Positions 22,677 through 34,563 of a stretch of DNA of 64,000 nucleotides are shown here, one piece after another. The notes under the pieces were generated by a model. It saw nothing but the letters and a program-made list of their open reading frames with translations. It was not told the origin of the DNA and did not search any database. The number at the start of each line of letters is the position of its first letter. Within the stretch, counting starts at the first letter, position 1. The translations under genes and the position numbers were made by a program. Source of the DNA: Gordius sp. MW1 (lineage: Eukaryota > Nematomorpha > Gordioida > Gordea > Gordiidae); NCBI GenBank assembly GCA_964036665.1, contig OZ038526.1:7502001-7566000 (forward strand), given 5' to 3'.

Positions 22677-23852
22677 TAGTGTTTGATCTCGTCTCGGGTT
22701 TGAAACAAAATCTTTTCTCGTCTCGGGAGCGATTATGAAATCTCAATCTCGTCTCGGTCCAGTAAAATCTCGGTCTGGTCTCGTCTCGACTTTTTAAAAT
22801 ATACGAAATAAAAATTTCTCCTGTTTTAAATAGAAAATATGTGATAAAAAATCCAAATGGCATAAACTTTTTAAAGATTTAACGGGACACGACATCTCAT
22901 TGACAACAAGATATAAATTAATTCATAAAAATAACATTTTCTATGGAAAGTGTACACTAAAAAAACTATAATTTGAAGTATAGAAAATTAAATTTTATTG
23001 CTCAACAAATTACAACATTTGTATCAAATTCACTGTGTCTGTCAACTAGAAAATTATAAGTTTGCTTATAGTTGACTTAGTACCATAATTGAGCAAATTA
23101 AGAGCCTTAATTAACCCTGGCTGAAGCTTCAAAGTAGTCCTTAACATATTTAAGGCAGACGTTTTAGCCCATTAACAACCATCATCAATTATAGCCCATG
23201 GTGTTTATTGCATGTTTACTATAGCGTTACAAACCACAAACAAGTGTCTTTTAATGATAATATTATTATTTACAGAATTGATAACTAGTTGCATATATTA
23301 AAACGTTGTAAAAACAACAATAAAAGCAGCATTATTTTAGGATTAAGAGCATAAGGTTATGAACTTTAAATTAAAGAGCACGTATTTATACTTATAACAA
23401 AAATCATTATAATCAAATTTATATTCCAAATAATTACCTTCCAATTCTAACTAACTTTGCCATTAAATAGTTATTTATCGAATACAATATAGGTTGTGTA
23501 TTTATTTTATATTGCACAATAAATTTATATGCACCTGCCAACCCACTAATATTGTGAAAAGTAATGCATATGACAAAACCATGTATTCATTCACATAATG
23601 TCTTCTTAAAAGCAAAAATTGGTAGGTATACTATTAGATAAAGCATAAAAACTTCTAAAAAACTCATGATTTAATATTTAATCTAGTACGGTGTCATTAA
23701 ATATTCTATTGTACTTTTGAAATCGTTAGGCGGGTGCTCAAAAATCTCGAGCCACTTTAGCTAAGCTTGTATAATTATTCAAACTAATTTACCACCAATT
23801 TATAATTACCGCATCATGCAGGATGAGTAACTGCGAAATTCAAATATCACTA
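22677..23852 (+). mobile_element. Non-autonomous hAT element, copy 2 (internally deleted)
   Basis: It starts TAGTGTTTGATCTCGTCTCG and follows copy 1 (13013-14748) closely for most of its length, including 'gcatcatgcaggatgagtaa'. Just after 'gcgaaattcaaat' it jumps to the terminal ATCACTA. This is an internal deletion relative to copy 1, apparently at the microhomology 'at'. Its right flank is ATCATTGG, matching the left flank of copy 1 rather than its own left flank. Confidence 0.75.
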
Positions 23853-24016
23853 ATCATTGGACTGACTGATTGTGCCTATATTTAAAGGAGTCTTAATATG
23901 TAACATTTTACACAATATTGCATAGAGCATATCTTTATAAACTTCCCTATGTAAATTTTAAAAATAAATTATCTAATACTACGAATATAATTATTTTGTC
24001 TGGATAATAACAACAT

Positions 24017-24746
24017 AAGGGTGTCTTTCAGAAAAAATGCCGGGGGGGGGGAGTATTTTTAACTTTCGGGGGGGGGGGGCGGGGGGGGGAAATTTTTTTT
24101 AATTGCTAAACCATTTTATATAATATCTACTGATTTTTATTGGTGATATAAGTTATATATAAATAGATAAATACACGCATAAGCATTAAATAAATACATG
24201 TAATGTTTTAACGGGCAAGTGTTCTTTTAAGAAGGTAATCGAATTCTTCTTTGTTTTTTAAAGGCATACTCCTCATCGCCATATCTAGATATTCTTCAGT
24301 AGGAAGGTCGGCCCCTTCTATAAATATTCTCATACAGTGGTCTAAAGATATCTCCCCTAGCTTGTAATGCAACCACAATTCGGTTCATTGCACTAAAGGA
24401 CCTTTCAACAGTCGCCGTTGTCAAAAGTATTGCCATTAGTTGGCACCGAACCGTTTCAACTCTTCATACCCTAAATTGCATTTTTGAATGAATTTTAAAG
24501 GTGTTTTTGATCCATTCAAAGTAGCCGCAAGAAATTTGAATGATTTTATGCGGCATAAAGATATTCTTCGTCAACGCCGTGAAAATGACGACACATCTAC
24601 GTCAGATTCTCAGATCTGTTGTAGCCTTTCAAAACTCTGGAAAAATGAGCATCCTGAAAACAAAACTCTCCGAAGGGGGGGGGGTATTTGAAATTTCTGG
24701 GGGCGGGGGTAATACCCCCCCGGGCTCCCCCCTGAAAGAAACCCTG
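24017..24746. mobile_element. 730-bp hAT element with perfect 8-bp target duplication
   Basis: Flanked on both sides by AACAACAT (24009-24016 and 24747-24754). The termini AAGGGTGTCTTTCAG and (reverse complement of the right end) CAGGGTTTCTTTCAG are inverted repeats, followed by long G runs on the left and matching C runs on the right. The interior encodes the remnant of a hAT transposase C-terminus on the minus strand, so this is a deletion derivative of an autonomous element. Confidence 0.9.
24208..24440 (-). pseudogene. hAT transposase C-terminal dimerisation domain remnant
   Basis: The minus-strand translation gives TTATVERSFSAMNRIVV at about 24371-24422; ERSFS is the signature of the hAT dimerisation region. 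After a frame shift it continues as EISLDHCMRIFIEG, PTEEYLDMAMRS and EEFDYLLKRTLAR to a TAA at 24208-24210. This resembles hAT proteins related to the ZMYM6-type group. Only the last ~75 residues survive. Confidence 0.8.
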
Positions 24747-24754
24747 AACAACAT

Positions 24755-27307
24755 CCTTTTCTGATATCATATTCATTATTTAAAATACTATCATCCTAAT
24801 TTGAACTAATAACATATCCATCTAAATGATTATATTATTAGATTATGATATTTTATATATATATTGAATACAAATTAAGCCCTCTCTTAGCTTCTCAATT
24901 TGATGATTTTAAGCAATCATAGGATGAATTCAAGTTAACAGCTGATATAAAAAAGATGTTTTATTCCACTAGGTCAGCTTTATACCACCGTTTTAAAGGG
25001 ATTTCATACAAACAATAATTTTTACCGTAATTTAATCATTTTAGTGCAAGCTAACGGCCATTTTTTTTCAAAATTAAAAAAAACTTATGTGAGGGCATTC
25101 CTGGGATACACAGAACCCCATGAGCCAAAGCGTTTCTATATATTAAAAAGTAATAAGCTAAGAGCTATAAAATTTTCACTTGATAAAATATTAGGCTACC
25201 GAAAAGGTCAGCTTTATTAGTCTAAAATAGCGTTATGTTTTAATAATCTGCGTGGGGTATGAGGTCCCCCACGAATACTGTCGCAGGTTAATTAAACCTT
25301 AAATATCTGGTCATTTGAGCATTAGATGTGAGTACAAGAGTATGGTTGTGCTGGTACTAACACGAATTAATTGTTAGGGAAGAGCAAATTAAGGTAAGCT
25401 ATGTTCCAAAACAATAAACTAATATAATTAATTAAACTAAAGTTCAGCTGTGCCTATCTATTTCTGTTAATGTTTGGAGCAAGGTATGTTTAAAACAGCA
25501 TTATAATAGTTAGTAGCAAACTACTTGTTCTTAAATGTTGTTTATTGATATTTTATGAGTCGTCTTATACATAAAATCGGCTCCTTTGCATTTATGTAAT
25601 TGTCATATATGTGAATACGCAAAAGAAGAAGAGGTTAATTTTGTATAACTTTATTAGTATAAAGCCACAGCCGAGTTGTAAAAACCATATGTTTTTACTT
25701 TTATTCTCTTTTGTTCGTTAGTATGTAAATTTACTTATGTCTACACAATCTCCCCTCCCTGGCCCTACTATTTCATATGTGGTATACTGTGGTATACCTT
25801 TTTTCCTTTACATTTAATTTTCTTTACGTGTGTGTTACTTTTCCTTCCCCCCCCCCACGCGCATGTACGTGTTTGTTATTTCTTCCCCATATATTATTAT
25901 TTATCAACACGCATCAGCATCAATGAATTTTGTGTGCGCGTACACAACGCGTACTGTATCGATAACTTTTTATATATTCATTCTTTTTAATTCCTTTGTT
26001 CTTTTATGATAATTAACTAAATAACAAAGATGTAAAGAAAGAAATAAATTAAATTATTGCGTTCGCGCTTGAGTCTTTCTTTACCTTTTCCCCTGCCCGC
26101 CTAATATATATCCCACTATTCCCTATGATCTTAGATCGCATAATTAAAAAATGTAAACGTAATAACTGTGTTTGTAATAATATCGTCTGCTTTGTGTTTT
26201 CAGAATTCGAATAAACTATATATTTTAGCAATTTTTCTAATGTGTACAATAAGTGGATTTGTTATCAATAAAAATATAAGTAAAATCTGGCGAAGAGGAT
26301 GAAGCACTTAATAAAGACCGAAAATGAGGTAAATATTTCAAAAATTGTGTTATAACCATATTCTTCGTTGAAGAAGATTTAGAAGAATATTTGGAAAATG
26401 TCATATGCTCATTGAGATTATAAAGAAAATATGCCATAGGAGAGGAATTAAAGGCTATATACACGCTATGCATTATTAATGCTCGTAAAAAATGTGTGAT
26501 CGCTTGTAATTATAGTTTTATAATTTTTTTAGGAATAATTACTGTGTTTGTTTTCACATTTAACGACACATCATTCTATAACCTTTGCTTACAAATGGCT
26601 GGGCAATATAAGGTGAGATAGAAGCCATCAAAAAATAAATGCAAAAAGAGCGGGGAGAGCAAGAGATAAAGCTATTAACTCTTCGCGTTCATGACACAAT
26701 TATAATATATATATATTTTGCACTATTAATCCTTAGTAGGTCTAATAATCTTTAAATAATGTAAACATACCTCTCCTCTACTAAACCCATGGCACTCCCA
26801 TAAATTATACCCTTTATAAATCGCCCTTTAGAGGAAAGGGTTGGAATATAATTTATTAAGGGGAAAAGGCGACAATAATAACGAATCTATAAATGGCGAG
26901 TCTGAAGTGGTTATTTCATTAATTAGAAGAGATACTTTAGTAATCGAGTTTATTGGTAGTGTAAAGTATATGCGAAAAAATGAATAATGATCATGTTAGT
27001 TTTAAAGGTTGTGCTTATGTAGCTGCGCGAGCCCATTATCATTTGAATAATCAGGCGATGGTTGAATACAAGCGAGGGGCTATTAAAATAAAAATAACGT
27101 GATGGTTAAGTACAAGCGAGGGGCTATTAAATAAAGTAACGTGTTAGAATTCGCCTAGACGGGGTCAAGAGAAAGTAGAGTGCGAAAGAAGGTTTTTGAT
27201 TCCAATTAGCGCGTTTAATTTAATTCGTAGCCTCTACAAGTCCATGTATAGATAGATAACAATAACATTCAAATGAAAGTTAATTCTGTGTGTGTATTCT
27301 TTCCATA
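24755..27307. other. Intergenic with minor repeats
   Basis: No gene was recognised. Around 25795-26020 the sequence (including 'acacaacgcgtactgtatcg' and 'tattatttatcaacacgc') recurs in inverted form at about 31010-31220, so the two are copies of one repeat. At 27045-27155 a ~50-bp unit containing 'tacaagcgaggggctattaa' is present twice in tandem. Short open frames at 26049-26473 have no recognisable similarity. Confidence 0.45.
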
Positions 27308-27608
27308 GACTAATAAAACCATAGACTGCCGAACAGCTGATAATTTTACAGCAAATATAGCAACCGCCATATTGTGGGAAATTGTAACCAAACAATAGAA
27401 TTCAGCAAATTTTATTGTTCTAATCTACTTATTTTTTTTATTTATAAATTAAGTTATTAGTCTTATTTATTTTCTTCAATATTTTATTGTGGAGAAGTAT
27501 AAATATACCTGTTGTTGAATTTTTCTTACAATATGGCAGCTATTTTGGTGTCTGAATGATTTTAATAGTAAAAATCAGCTGCTCGGCAGTCTTTTAGTTT
27601 TATTAGTC
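27308..27608. mobile_element. TA-flanked MITE upstream of GID8
   Basis: The ends GACTAATAAAACCATAGAC and GTCTTTTAGTTTTATTAGTC are inverted repeats that extend inward through 'tgccgaacagctgat' / 'atcagctgctcggca', about 36 bp per arm. TA lies directly outside each end, as for TA-targeting (Tc1/mariner-like) elements. It ends 220 bp before the GID8 start codon. The same ends bound 41835-43951. Confidence 0.85.
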
Positions 27609-27828
27609 TATAATTCTTTCTATTTTTACCTTGTGCGTATTACAACCAAATATCTTTCAAGGTAACGGTCATTTGTTTCCCTACAGCCACTACCACCTTT
27701 TAAATTTAGGTTCAGAATACAAGCCGATCTTACACTTAGAGAAAATCGAGCATAGTTTAATTTTACAGAAGGATTTTTGGGTAAAAAATGGTGTCTAATT
27801 GCTGCTAAAAAAAATATATCAGCTGTCT

Positions 27829-29969
27829 ATGAGCACTCCCGTTGTACATTCGTCAAAAGAAAAAACAGAAATAAAATATGAAGAATGGATGGAGTCTTTG
27901 ACAAAAGATCATGCAATTTCAAGAAACGATATGAATAAACTCATAATGAATTATTTTTTGACAGGTATAATGATAGATTTTACGCCAACCAAAATTTAGA
28001 AGGATTCAAAGAATCAGCAGAAAAATTCTGTTTGGAGTCTGGAACTCCCTATAATGTTGATTTAAGTCACCTAGACGATATAGTCAAAATGAGAGAAGCG
28101 ATTGAAAACGGAGATATAGAAAATGTGATTTTACTTATAAATGAAAAATATCCTGAATTACTCGATGATGAACCATACCTTTTTTTCCATTTACAAGTAA
28201 GTAGATCATGCTACTTGTTTGAAATTTTATAATGTTTGCAGATTAATTTAACAATTTTTAATGTTTCTTTTTTTAATATAAAAACAAAATTATTTTACAC
28301 AAAATATAAAATCAAATCATTTACCATTTTAATTTATTAGATCATTGCTCATAAGGATGTAAATTACTGGAAAATATTTAAACTTGTATCTTTTACATAC
28401 TCCACTATAATTCTTATCTCTTTAAGTTATCAAATATGGTTTATACCATAAATGAGGCTTTTTAATATGGTCAATATTGAATATGTGTATTTGTGCTTAG
28501 TAAGATTATTACTATGAGTGTTATGAATCACAAAACATTGTATGAAATTTATGAATAATATTAGTAATTAATGAAGAGTTGTTTTTTTATTAAGTTATAT
28601 TAATTTTTATATTATTAGCTATAATTTAAAGTAATAATTATATTTTTTCATACCTTGTTAATTATTGCTATCTTTAGCTCAAACTAAGATTTTTAAGTTA
28701 TCTATGGGTTTATTTTATATAGTTGAATGATATTGTTAAAATATCATCGCTTTTACTATTGTACACTTTTAAATTTGTAAAATAATTTATTTAGCAACAA
28801 CAATTGATTGAGCTGATTAGAAATAAAAAGATTGAAGATGCCCTAGTTTTTGCCCAAAATAATTTGGCAGAATATGGCGAAAGTAGCACAGAGGTTTTGG
28901 ATGACCTAGAGAAAACTTTGGCTTTACTAGCCTTTGATGAGCCAGAAAAAAGTCCATTTGGTGACCTGCTCTCACTCAACCAGCGCCAAAAGGTCTACAT
29001 TTGATAAATAATTTTTTACATTAAGTATATTACTAACTTATATTTTTGTTGAGGTACTTGACATACATTTAAAATATTCCCTTATTTTGACATAGATCAT
29101 GGGTTAAAATATGATTGTTAGGAATTGAATTTGAGGAAGGCATTATTTAGGGAGGGGAAATGTTTTATAAAATTTGTAAGTTTTTTGGATTTAGAGGAGG
29201 CAATCCTCCATTTCTGCCACCCCTTGAACTATTATTCAATCCAGAATAGAGGTTTATATATTTTTATCTATCATCAAATAGTTCCAATTTCAAGTTCTAT
29301 TGTTTATAAAGAAAACCATAAATTGCATAATTTTGTTCAAAGTTGTTATGAACTATTATTTGAAACCAATTTTTTTTACCATCTCCGAAATAATTGAAAA
29401 ATTTTGGGAGATGTTTTAAAAATAAATGTTGGCAAATAGGTTTTTATAAATAAAACAACAATATATAAGCAGCATGATAACTTAAATATATATGAACTGT
29501 ATTTAAGCTCAAAATTAAGTTTAGATGACACGATTTTGCCTAATATTACTATTTTAGCCAAATAAAATTATTGCCCAAAATCATTGACGTTTTCCTATTT
29601 TACATTTTATCCAAATATTATTTAAAAAAGAATATTTAACGGCACGTTTTTTGATATTAATTTATACATGTATAATTTATTTTAAATGTTATTTATAAAG
29701 TTTAATCTGTCAATAGATTTTTTTAATATTAAATAAATTTTTATCGAATCTATTATAAGTAGGTGGCAGGGGAACTCATATCTATGATATCGCGAGTTGA
29801 AAACAGACCAAACGAACCCAGCCTTAGCCATATACTTAAATTGCTGTTGTGGACGCAACAAGAATTATCCGACAAAAAAATAATGTACCCGAAGATGACT
29901 GACTTGTCGGAAGGAAAAATAATATCAAACTCGACCGACCTTAAGAGCAGTCAAGCCGAAAATAAATAA
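27829..29969 (+). CDS. GID8: CTLH E3 ligase subunit GID8/TWA1, 4 exons
   Basis: GID8 is a scaffold of the CTLH (GID) ubiquitin-ligase complex, binding RanBP9/10 and the RING subunits. Exons: 27829-27964, 28000-28196, 28795-28992, 29763-29969, all GT/AG, giving 245 residues (vertebrate protein 228). The LisH motif ([16 protein letters not shown], about residues 36-51) spans the first splice junction. The CTLH and CRA regions follow, with [34 protein letters not shown] and the C-terminal [15 protein letters not shown] and YPKMTDLS, all closely matching the animal family. The ATG at 27829 is preceded by a 6-codon upstream frame starting at 27788. The first intron is only 35 nt; the others are 598 and 770 nt. 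The frame is intact. Extra residues lie at the C-terminus. An AATAAA overlaps the stop region. Confidence 0.96.
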
Positions 29970-30345
29970 AATAAGTGTCGTTTTATAACTATTGACCCAG
30001 ATGGCCTATGCCGAATAATATATTAACTTGTATTTATTTTTTAACTTTGTAATATGTGGATGTTTGTTAAACATTATAAAACCTTTGCCTATCATTTCAT
30101 TCGCCTTGAATTGAAACTGTCATACTTTATATTTTTTAAATTTGCCATTGGGGGGGGGGGGATCTTAGGATGAAAGATTTAAAAACAGTGTGGATTTTTA
30201 GTCGATTTTGGTTAAAGGTCATACCTATGATTTTTTAAATACTGCCCCCCCCCCACTCCTGAGATAGTAAAATGAATCCATCAAAAGTTGTGCCAGTAGT
30301 ATGCTAAATTTAGCACCTAAATTGTTATATAAATTACGTCAATTA
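29970..30345. other. GID8 downstream region
   Basis: AT-rich sequence with a G run near 30151-30160 and a C run near 30245-30253, about 90 bp apart. These may be the ends of a small decayed MITE. No gene is visible. Confidence 0.4.
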
Positions 30346-31424
30346 TATATAGAAAACACGGTTCAACAAGAAAAATCGACCGGCAAACTGTTCGCAGATT
30401 TTGGTAGAGTTATTCCTGGTGGACACGAATACATTTTTGATTTTTTCCTCAACTTACAATTAATGTGTAAAATTTAACAAATTTGATTTATATAAAGGGG
30501 AGAGAAATCCATTAAATCCTTGATAATTCAATTAACACCAAATGTAAATGTAGATTAAATTATTATGATAAAAACTTTGTTTATACTTTAAAAATCAAAA
30601 ATAAGAAATCAATTGATTTTTGTAACATGCTTATAGCGAACCTTACGTATATCTAGGTCCGACCCGAGCTCCTTAGATTATGTTACGGCACTTCCAGGCC
30701 CGACCCGTTGGTTTATTTTAAAGCAGAAGCCTGTCTCGCAAGCCTGGCCGTGCAGGTCTATAGTAGTAGCAATAAACAACACGCATTTAATTTTTAGTGG
30801 AAGGGAAGGGAGGGCGACCTAAAGTTTGTGGCAATTTGTCAATGTAAAAAGATAAAGATAAGTTAATTTTAAATAAATATCAAAAATTAATTGAGCTAGG
30901 ATTTTCATATTTTTACAGGATGCGAATTACGATATGAGGGGATGGGGGAAACCTTTTCCAATCAACGATGACATATTTTACTAAACCTTACATCGTACGT
31001 TTATTTATTTATTCTCAGACAAAGAAAATTAAAAAGAATGTATACATCAAAAATTATCGATACAATACGCGTTATGTATACGCACAAAATTCACTGACGC
31101 GTGTTGATAAATAATAATATATCGGAAAGAAATAACAAACAGTATAAGCGTGGGGGGGAGAGGAAAGGTAACACACATGTAAATAAAATTAAATGGAAAG
31201 GAAAAGAGGTATACCACAAGGATAAAAAAATTTATTTTTTCCCCCTTATTTTTAAATCAAAAATGTTACCAATTAATTTCCAAGTTATTCAGGTTTAAAA
31301 TACGCTAAAACGCTGTTTTTTTGCAACTTTGACAGCAGATATTGGAAAAAAACATTTGTGTTTAAACTTTTCCAGAATCTGCAAATAGTTTGACGGTTGA
31401 TTTTATAAGTGGACTATTTGATAA
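30346..31424. repeat. Decayed, interrupted copy of the large foldback element
   Basis: The left part (from about 30350: 'ggttcaacaagaaaaatcga', 'ccggcaaactgttcgcagat') and right part (about 31321-31412: 'caactttgacagcagatatt', 'ccagaatctgcaaatagttt') correspond to the two arms of the hairpin element at 53142-53957. The middle holds a GC-rich hAT fragment (about 30640-30770) and the repeat shared with 25.8-26.0 kb. Confidence 0.65.
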
Positions 31425-31594
31425 CCGTTTAAATGGCGATTTCCCAATTTTTTCCCATATATTTAAACGGCAGAGGTTTCAGGGATGCGACCTTACTAAT
31501 GGAGTTATAGTTAAAGGTTTATGGCAACTGAAACCTACTTGAATAATTTAAAAATTTTAATCTATTGTAGAAAAATTGACATGAGAACCTCATG

Positions 31595-31735
31595 TCAAGA
31601 GTCAGATTCGGCTAAACAACGAGATTGAGATGCCATTATAGTATCACGCTCCGTCGCTAACCTACTTTCGAGTTGTGACACTGTGCAGCATTTTAATCTC
31701 AGGTCACTTAGGGCCAACTTTGGTCACGAATGACC
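31595..31735 (+). pseudogene. Short REL retrotransposon fragment
   Basis: The plus-strand translation reads VSRSVANLLSSCDTVQHFNL, then RSL and FGHE. This parallels the region [20 protein letters not shown] of the full-length element at 6392-9256. A stop interrupts it, and both ends are truncated. Confidence 0.8.
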
Positions 31736-31742
31736 AAAATGT

Positions 31743-31852
31743 ATCTAGTGATGCGGAAAATCTGAAAAAAAATCTCGAGACGATATCTTGAAAAATTAAG
31801 CCCGAGTTCAATACGAGAACGACGAGACGATACGAGATTTTATAGGAACTCT
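31743..31852. repeat. Fragment of the CTCG-rich hAT family
   Basis: TAGTGATGCGGAAAATCTG followed by ACGAGACGATACGAG matches the termini and subterminal motif of the hAT copies at 13013 and 22677. It directly abuts the retrotransposon fragment ending near 31735. Confidence 0.65.
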
Positions 31853-32392
31853 CGGCTAAGATATTTTATCCTAATCACAATAATTAAGTTGTACATTTTG
31901 ATAATTGATTTTGACACCTAAGGCGAATAAATATTGAATTAATATCAGCGTGAAATTCTAATAACAAGAATTTAATCTTGTTCTGCATTTAAATTTTTTA
32001 AGCATATAGATATTATAAAATACAGGCTAAATTGAGTTCTGGTGGAGTTGTAAATATTACTAAACCATCTTCAAATTTGCAACATTAAACCATTCGTATG
32101 TGACGATTTTTGAATTGGTGGCTAATTAATCTAAATAAATATCTAAATTTGTTTTTTTATGGCTGAAAATTTTTTGATCATTAAAAGATTGTTTTAGAAA
32201 GAATCTTTTACTATTTGATAGGATTATAATATATTTAATAATGAGTCTGCCAGGAGTTATAATCATGGTACACTTCTAATTTTCTAATCCACTGACTTGT
32301 AGGTATTTAAGCCTACTTTAATCTAACTAAAGGAACTTTATTAATATCAAACCAAAAGATATAATATAAAAATATTCGATGGCACGCATTAG
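31853..32392. other. AT-rich, nothing recognised
   Basis: No gene, tandem repeat or inverted termini were seen in this interval. Confidence 0.4.
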
Positions 32393-32739
32393 TTTATTAA
32401 TTGCTATGCAATTTATGGGCTCGTTTTTTGGTGTCCGTCCGTCCGTCCGTCCGTTGTCCGTTGTCCGTTACCTCCCTATCTATTTGCATTGGGTATATTA
32501 GGTTATCGCTTTTTTAAATTAATGCATGAGAAAGAGGTGCCCCACCCCTCATCTCTATCAAGAGGTGCCCCACCCCTCATCTCTATCTCCCTCGCTTTCG
32601 GGCGGGGTCGGGTTATTGCTACGTTAAATTAATGCATAAGTATAATATTTAAATTTTGGTAATTGCTATGCAATTTAACTAGTTTTGGGGTTAGAATCCC
32701 GGAGTTTTTTTTGACTCTTATGATTGTTCTTGTTACTAT

Positions 32740-33370
32740 CATTGATAATAAGACTTTTTGGCCGTCCGCTGGCTGCTGACCAATGAAAAAATGACCATTG
32801 GCCAAAATGTGAATCCGAGTTTATTTTTTCGTTTTTTTTTGACTATTATGATTGTTCCTGTTACTACCATTGCTATTATGACTTTTTGGCCGTCCGTTGG
32901 CTGCTGACCAATGGAAAAAAATTACCATTGGCCAAAATGTGATTCGAAATTTTTTTTTTCGTTTTTTTTGACTATTATGAATTTATATCCACTTTTACCG
33001 TGTCCTGGCTGCTGACCAATGGAAAAAAATGACCATTGGCCAAAATGTAATTCGAAAATTTTTTTTTAGTTTTTTTTGACTATTATGAATTTATATCCAC
33101 TTTTACCGTGTCCTGGCTGCTGACCAATGGAAAAAAATGACCATTGGCCAAAATGTGATTCGAAATTTTTTTTTAGTTTTTTTTTGACTATTCTAAGTTT
33201 ATATCCACTTTTACCGTGTCCTGGCTGCTGACCAATGGAAAAAATGACCATTGGCCAAAATGTGATTCGAAATTTTTTTTTTTCGTTTTTTTTAACTTAT
33301 GAATTTATATCCACTTTTACCGTGTCCTGGCTGCTTACCAATGAAAAAAAATGACCATTGGCCAAATTTT
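32740..33370 (+). repeat. Tandem ~115-bp array inside Helentron-like copy 1
   Basis: Six units each contain 'ctggctgctgaccaatggaa' and 'gaccattggccaaaatgtga', separated by T-rich spacers and 'gaatttatatccacttttac'. Copy 2 has one unit fewer, which accounts for the length difference between the two elements. The unit is the reverse complement of that at 1-1262. Confidence 0.85.
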
Positions 33371-34100
33371 ATATATAACCTAAAAATTTATTATAGATGG
33401 TCTAACAGACAGCCAACTATGTAATATATATTTTTAACCTTATAAATGCTTATATATTTTTTTATTGGGTTAATATATTTCATTTAATTAGATTGTGATT
33501 TCATAGAAAACCTAAAAAGTAATATTTAAAAAAATAATATAGATATTAGATTCTAATTTACGATAAAATATATCGATAGAAACTAACACAAAATTCGAAA
33601 CCTCCTTCAAAGGTATAATCATAGCCCGTTATTTCTAATTAAATTGAATCTACTATTAAACTCAAACGCGAATTGTACTTTATTAGATGGCGCGCGTAAG
33701 TTTATATAATTAGTAAAATTTTTCTACGTGTCATAGATATTACACAGCACGTGTGGCAGGGAAATGTCCGATATTTTTAAAATGAAAAGGTATTTTAGGA
33801 ATCTGAAAAGGTTATTTTACCCCCGGCCGCCCTGGGCACCTACGGGTAAAGTTTCGAGCGAATCGGGCTGGTAGTTTAAGAATTTAGCCCTTTTTTAAAA
33901 CTAAAAAAAAACTTTTTTTTTTAATTTTTTTTTTACATTAAATTAATATTTTGTTTTTGTTAATACCATTGATAATATGACTTTTTGACCGTCCGCTAGC
34001 TACTGACCGACGAAATATATTGATTTTCTAAACATAAAACACAACTTTATTATTTCATTATCTATATAAATAACATAATAACTTCTACTATTTTAAAGCC

Positions 34101-34170
34101 ACCATGGTATAGTGGTTTTTATAGCGCCGGCTTGTGAACTGGAGGTGTGCAAGTCAGGGAGGGGACAAAT
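34101..34170 (+). repeat. tRNA-like segment, degenerate B box
   Basis: 'ccaccatggtatagtggttt' resembles a tRNA 5' half with A box. The B-box region reads 'gtgcaagtcaggg' and has lost the conserved GGTTC. The counterpart in copy 2 (36833-36906) keeps it. It is part of the mobile element, not a working tRNA gene. Confidence 0.55.
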
Positions 34171-34563
34171 TTTTTTTTTAATTTTTTTAAATTAAATTAA
34201 TATTTGTTCATGTTAATACCAATGATAATATGAATTTTTGACCGTCCGCTGGCTACTGACCAATAAAAAAATGACCATTGGCCAAATAAATCGAAATTTT
34301 TTTTCGTTTTTGAATTGGTTAACATTGATAATTACCCTATGTCCTCCCCTACAAGGGCCTATAACTAATTAACTAATTATTTTGCATCTAATACCCCCTA
34401 TAGGCATTCTCGCCCCTTCCCACCTTTCTCTCCCATAAATTGCATAGCAAATATGCTACGTTTATACGGAGTATAGAAGAGTTCCCCCTTCCCCTCTTCC
34501 CTTCCCCTACTCCCCTTCCCTTCTCCCCCTTTCCACGAGGGCCGAAGGCCCGAGTTTTATATC

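Larger units (their letters stand above)
13013..23852. mobile_element. Candidate composite hAT transposon (10.8 kb) carrying a gene
   Basis: The outer left end (TAGTGTTGCGATCTCG at 13013) and outer right end (ATCACTA ending at 23852) belong to two direct copies of one hAT family. They are flanked by identical 8-bp repeats, ATCATTGG at 13005-13012 and 23853-23860. The inner ends (14748 and 22677) do not pair with the outer flanks. Between the copies lie the lysine/proline-rich gene and a decayed LINE. The simplest reading is that the whole segment moved as one unit, using the left end of one copy and the right end of the other. This is inferred from the termini and duplication alone. Confidence 0.55.
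32393..34563 (+). mobile_element. Helentron-like element, copy 1 (~2.17 kb)
   Basis: Near the left end, GCTATGCAATTTATGGGC is followed by a GTCC/GTCCGT microsatellite (about 32432-32466). Near the right end, CCCATAAATTGCATAGC is the exact inverted complement of the left block. The right end then has a hairpin GGGCC-GAA-GGCCC and the tail GAGTTTTATATC. Subterminal inverted repeats, a GTCY microsatellite, a tandem minisatellite and a 3' hairpin without a target duplication are the published hallmarks of Helentron-associated (DINE-1/HINE) elements. No Rep/helicase frame is present, so it would be non-autonomous. Confidence 0.7.

Noticed and set aside
32432..32466. GTCC repeat as a stand-alone microsatellite of interest
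   Set aside because: It is present at the same place in both Helentron-like copies and is explained as part of that element.
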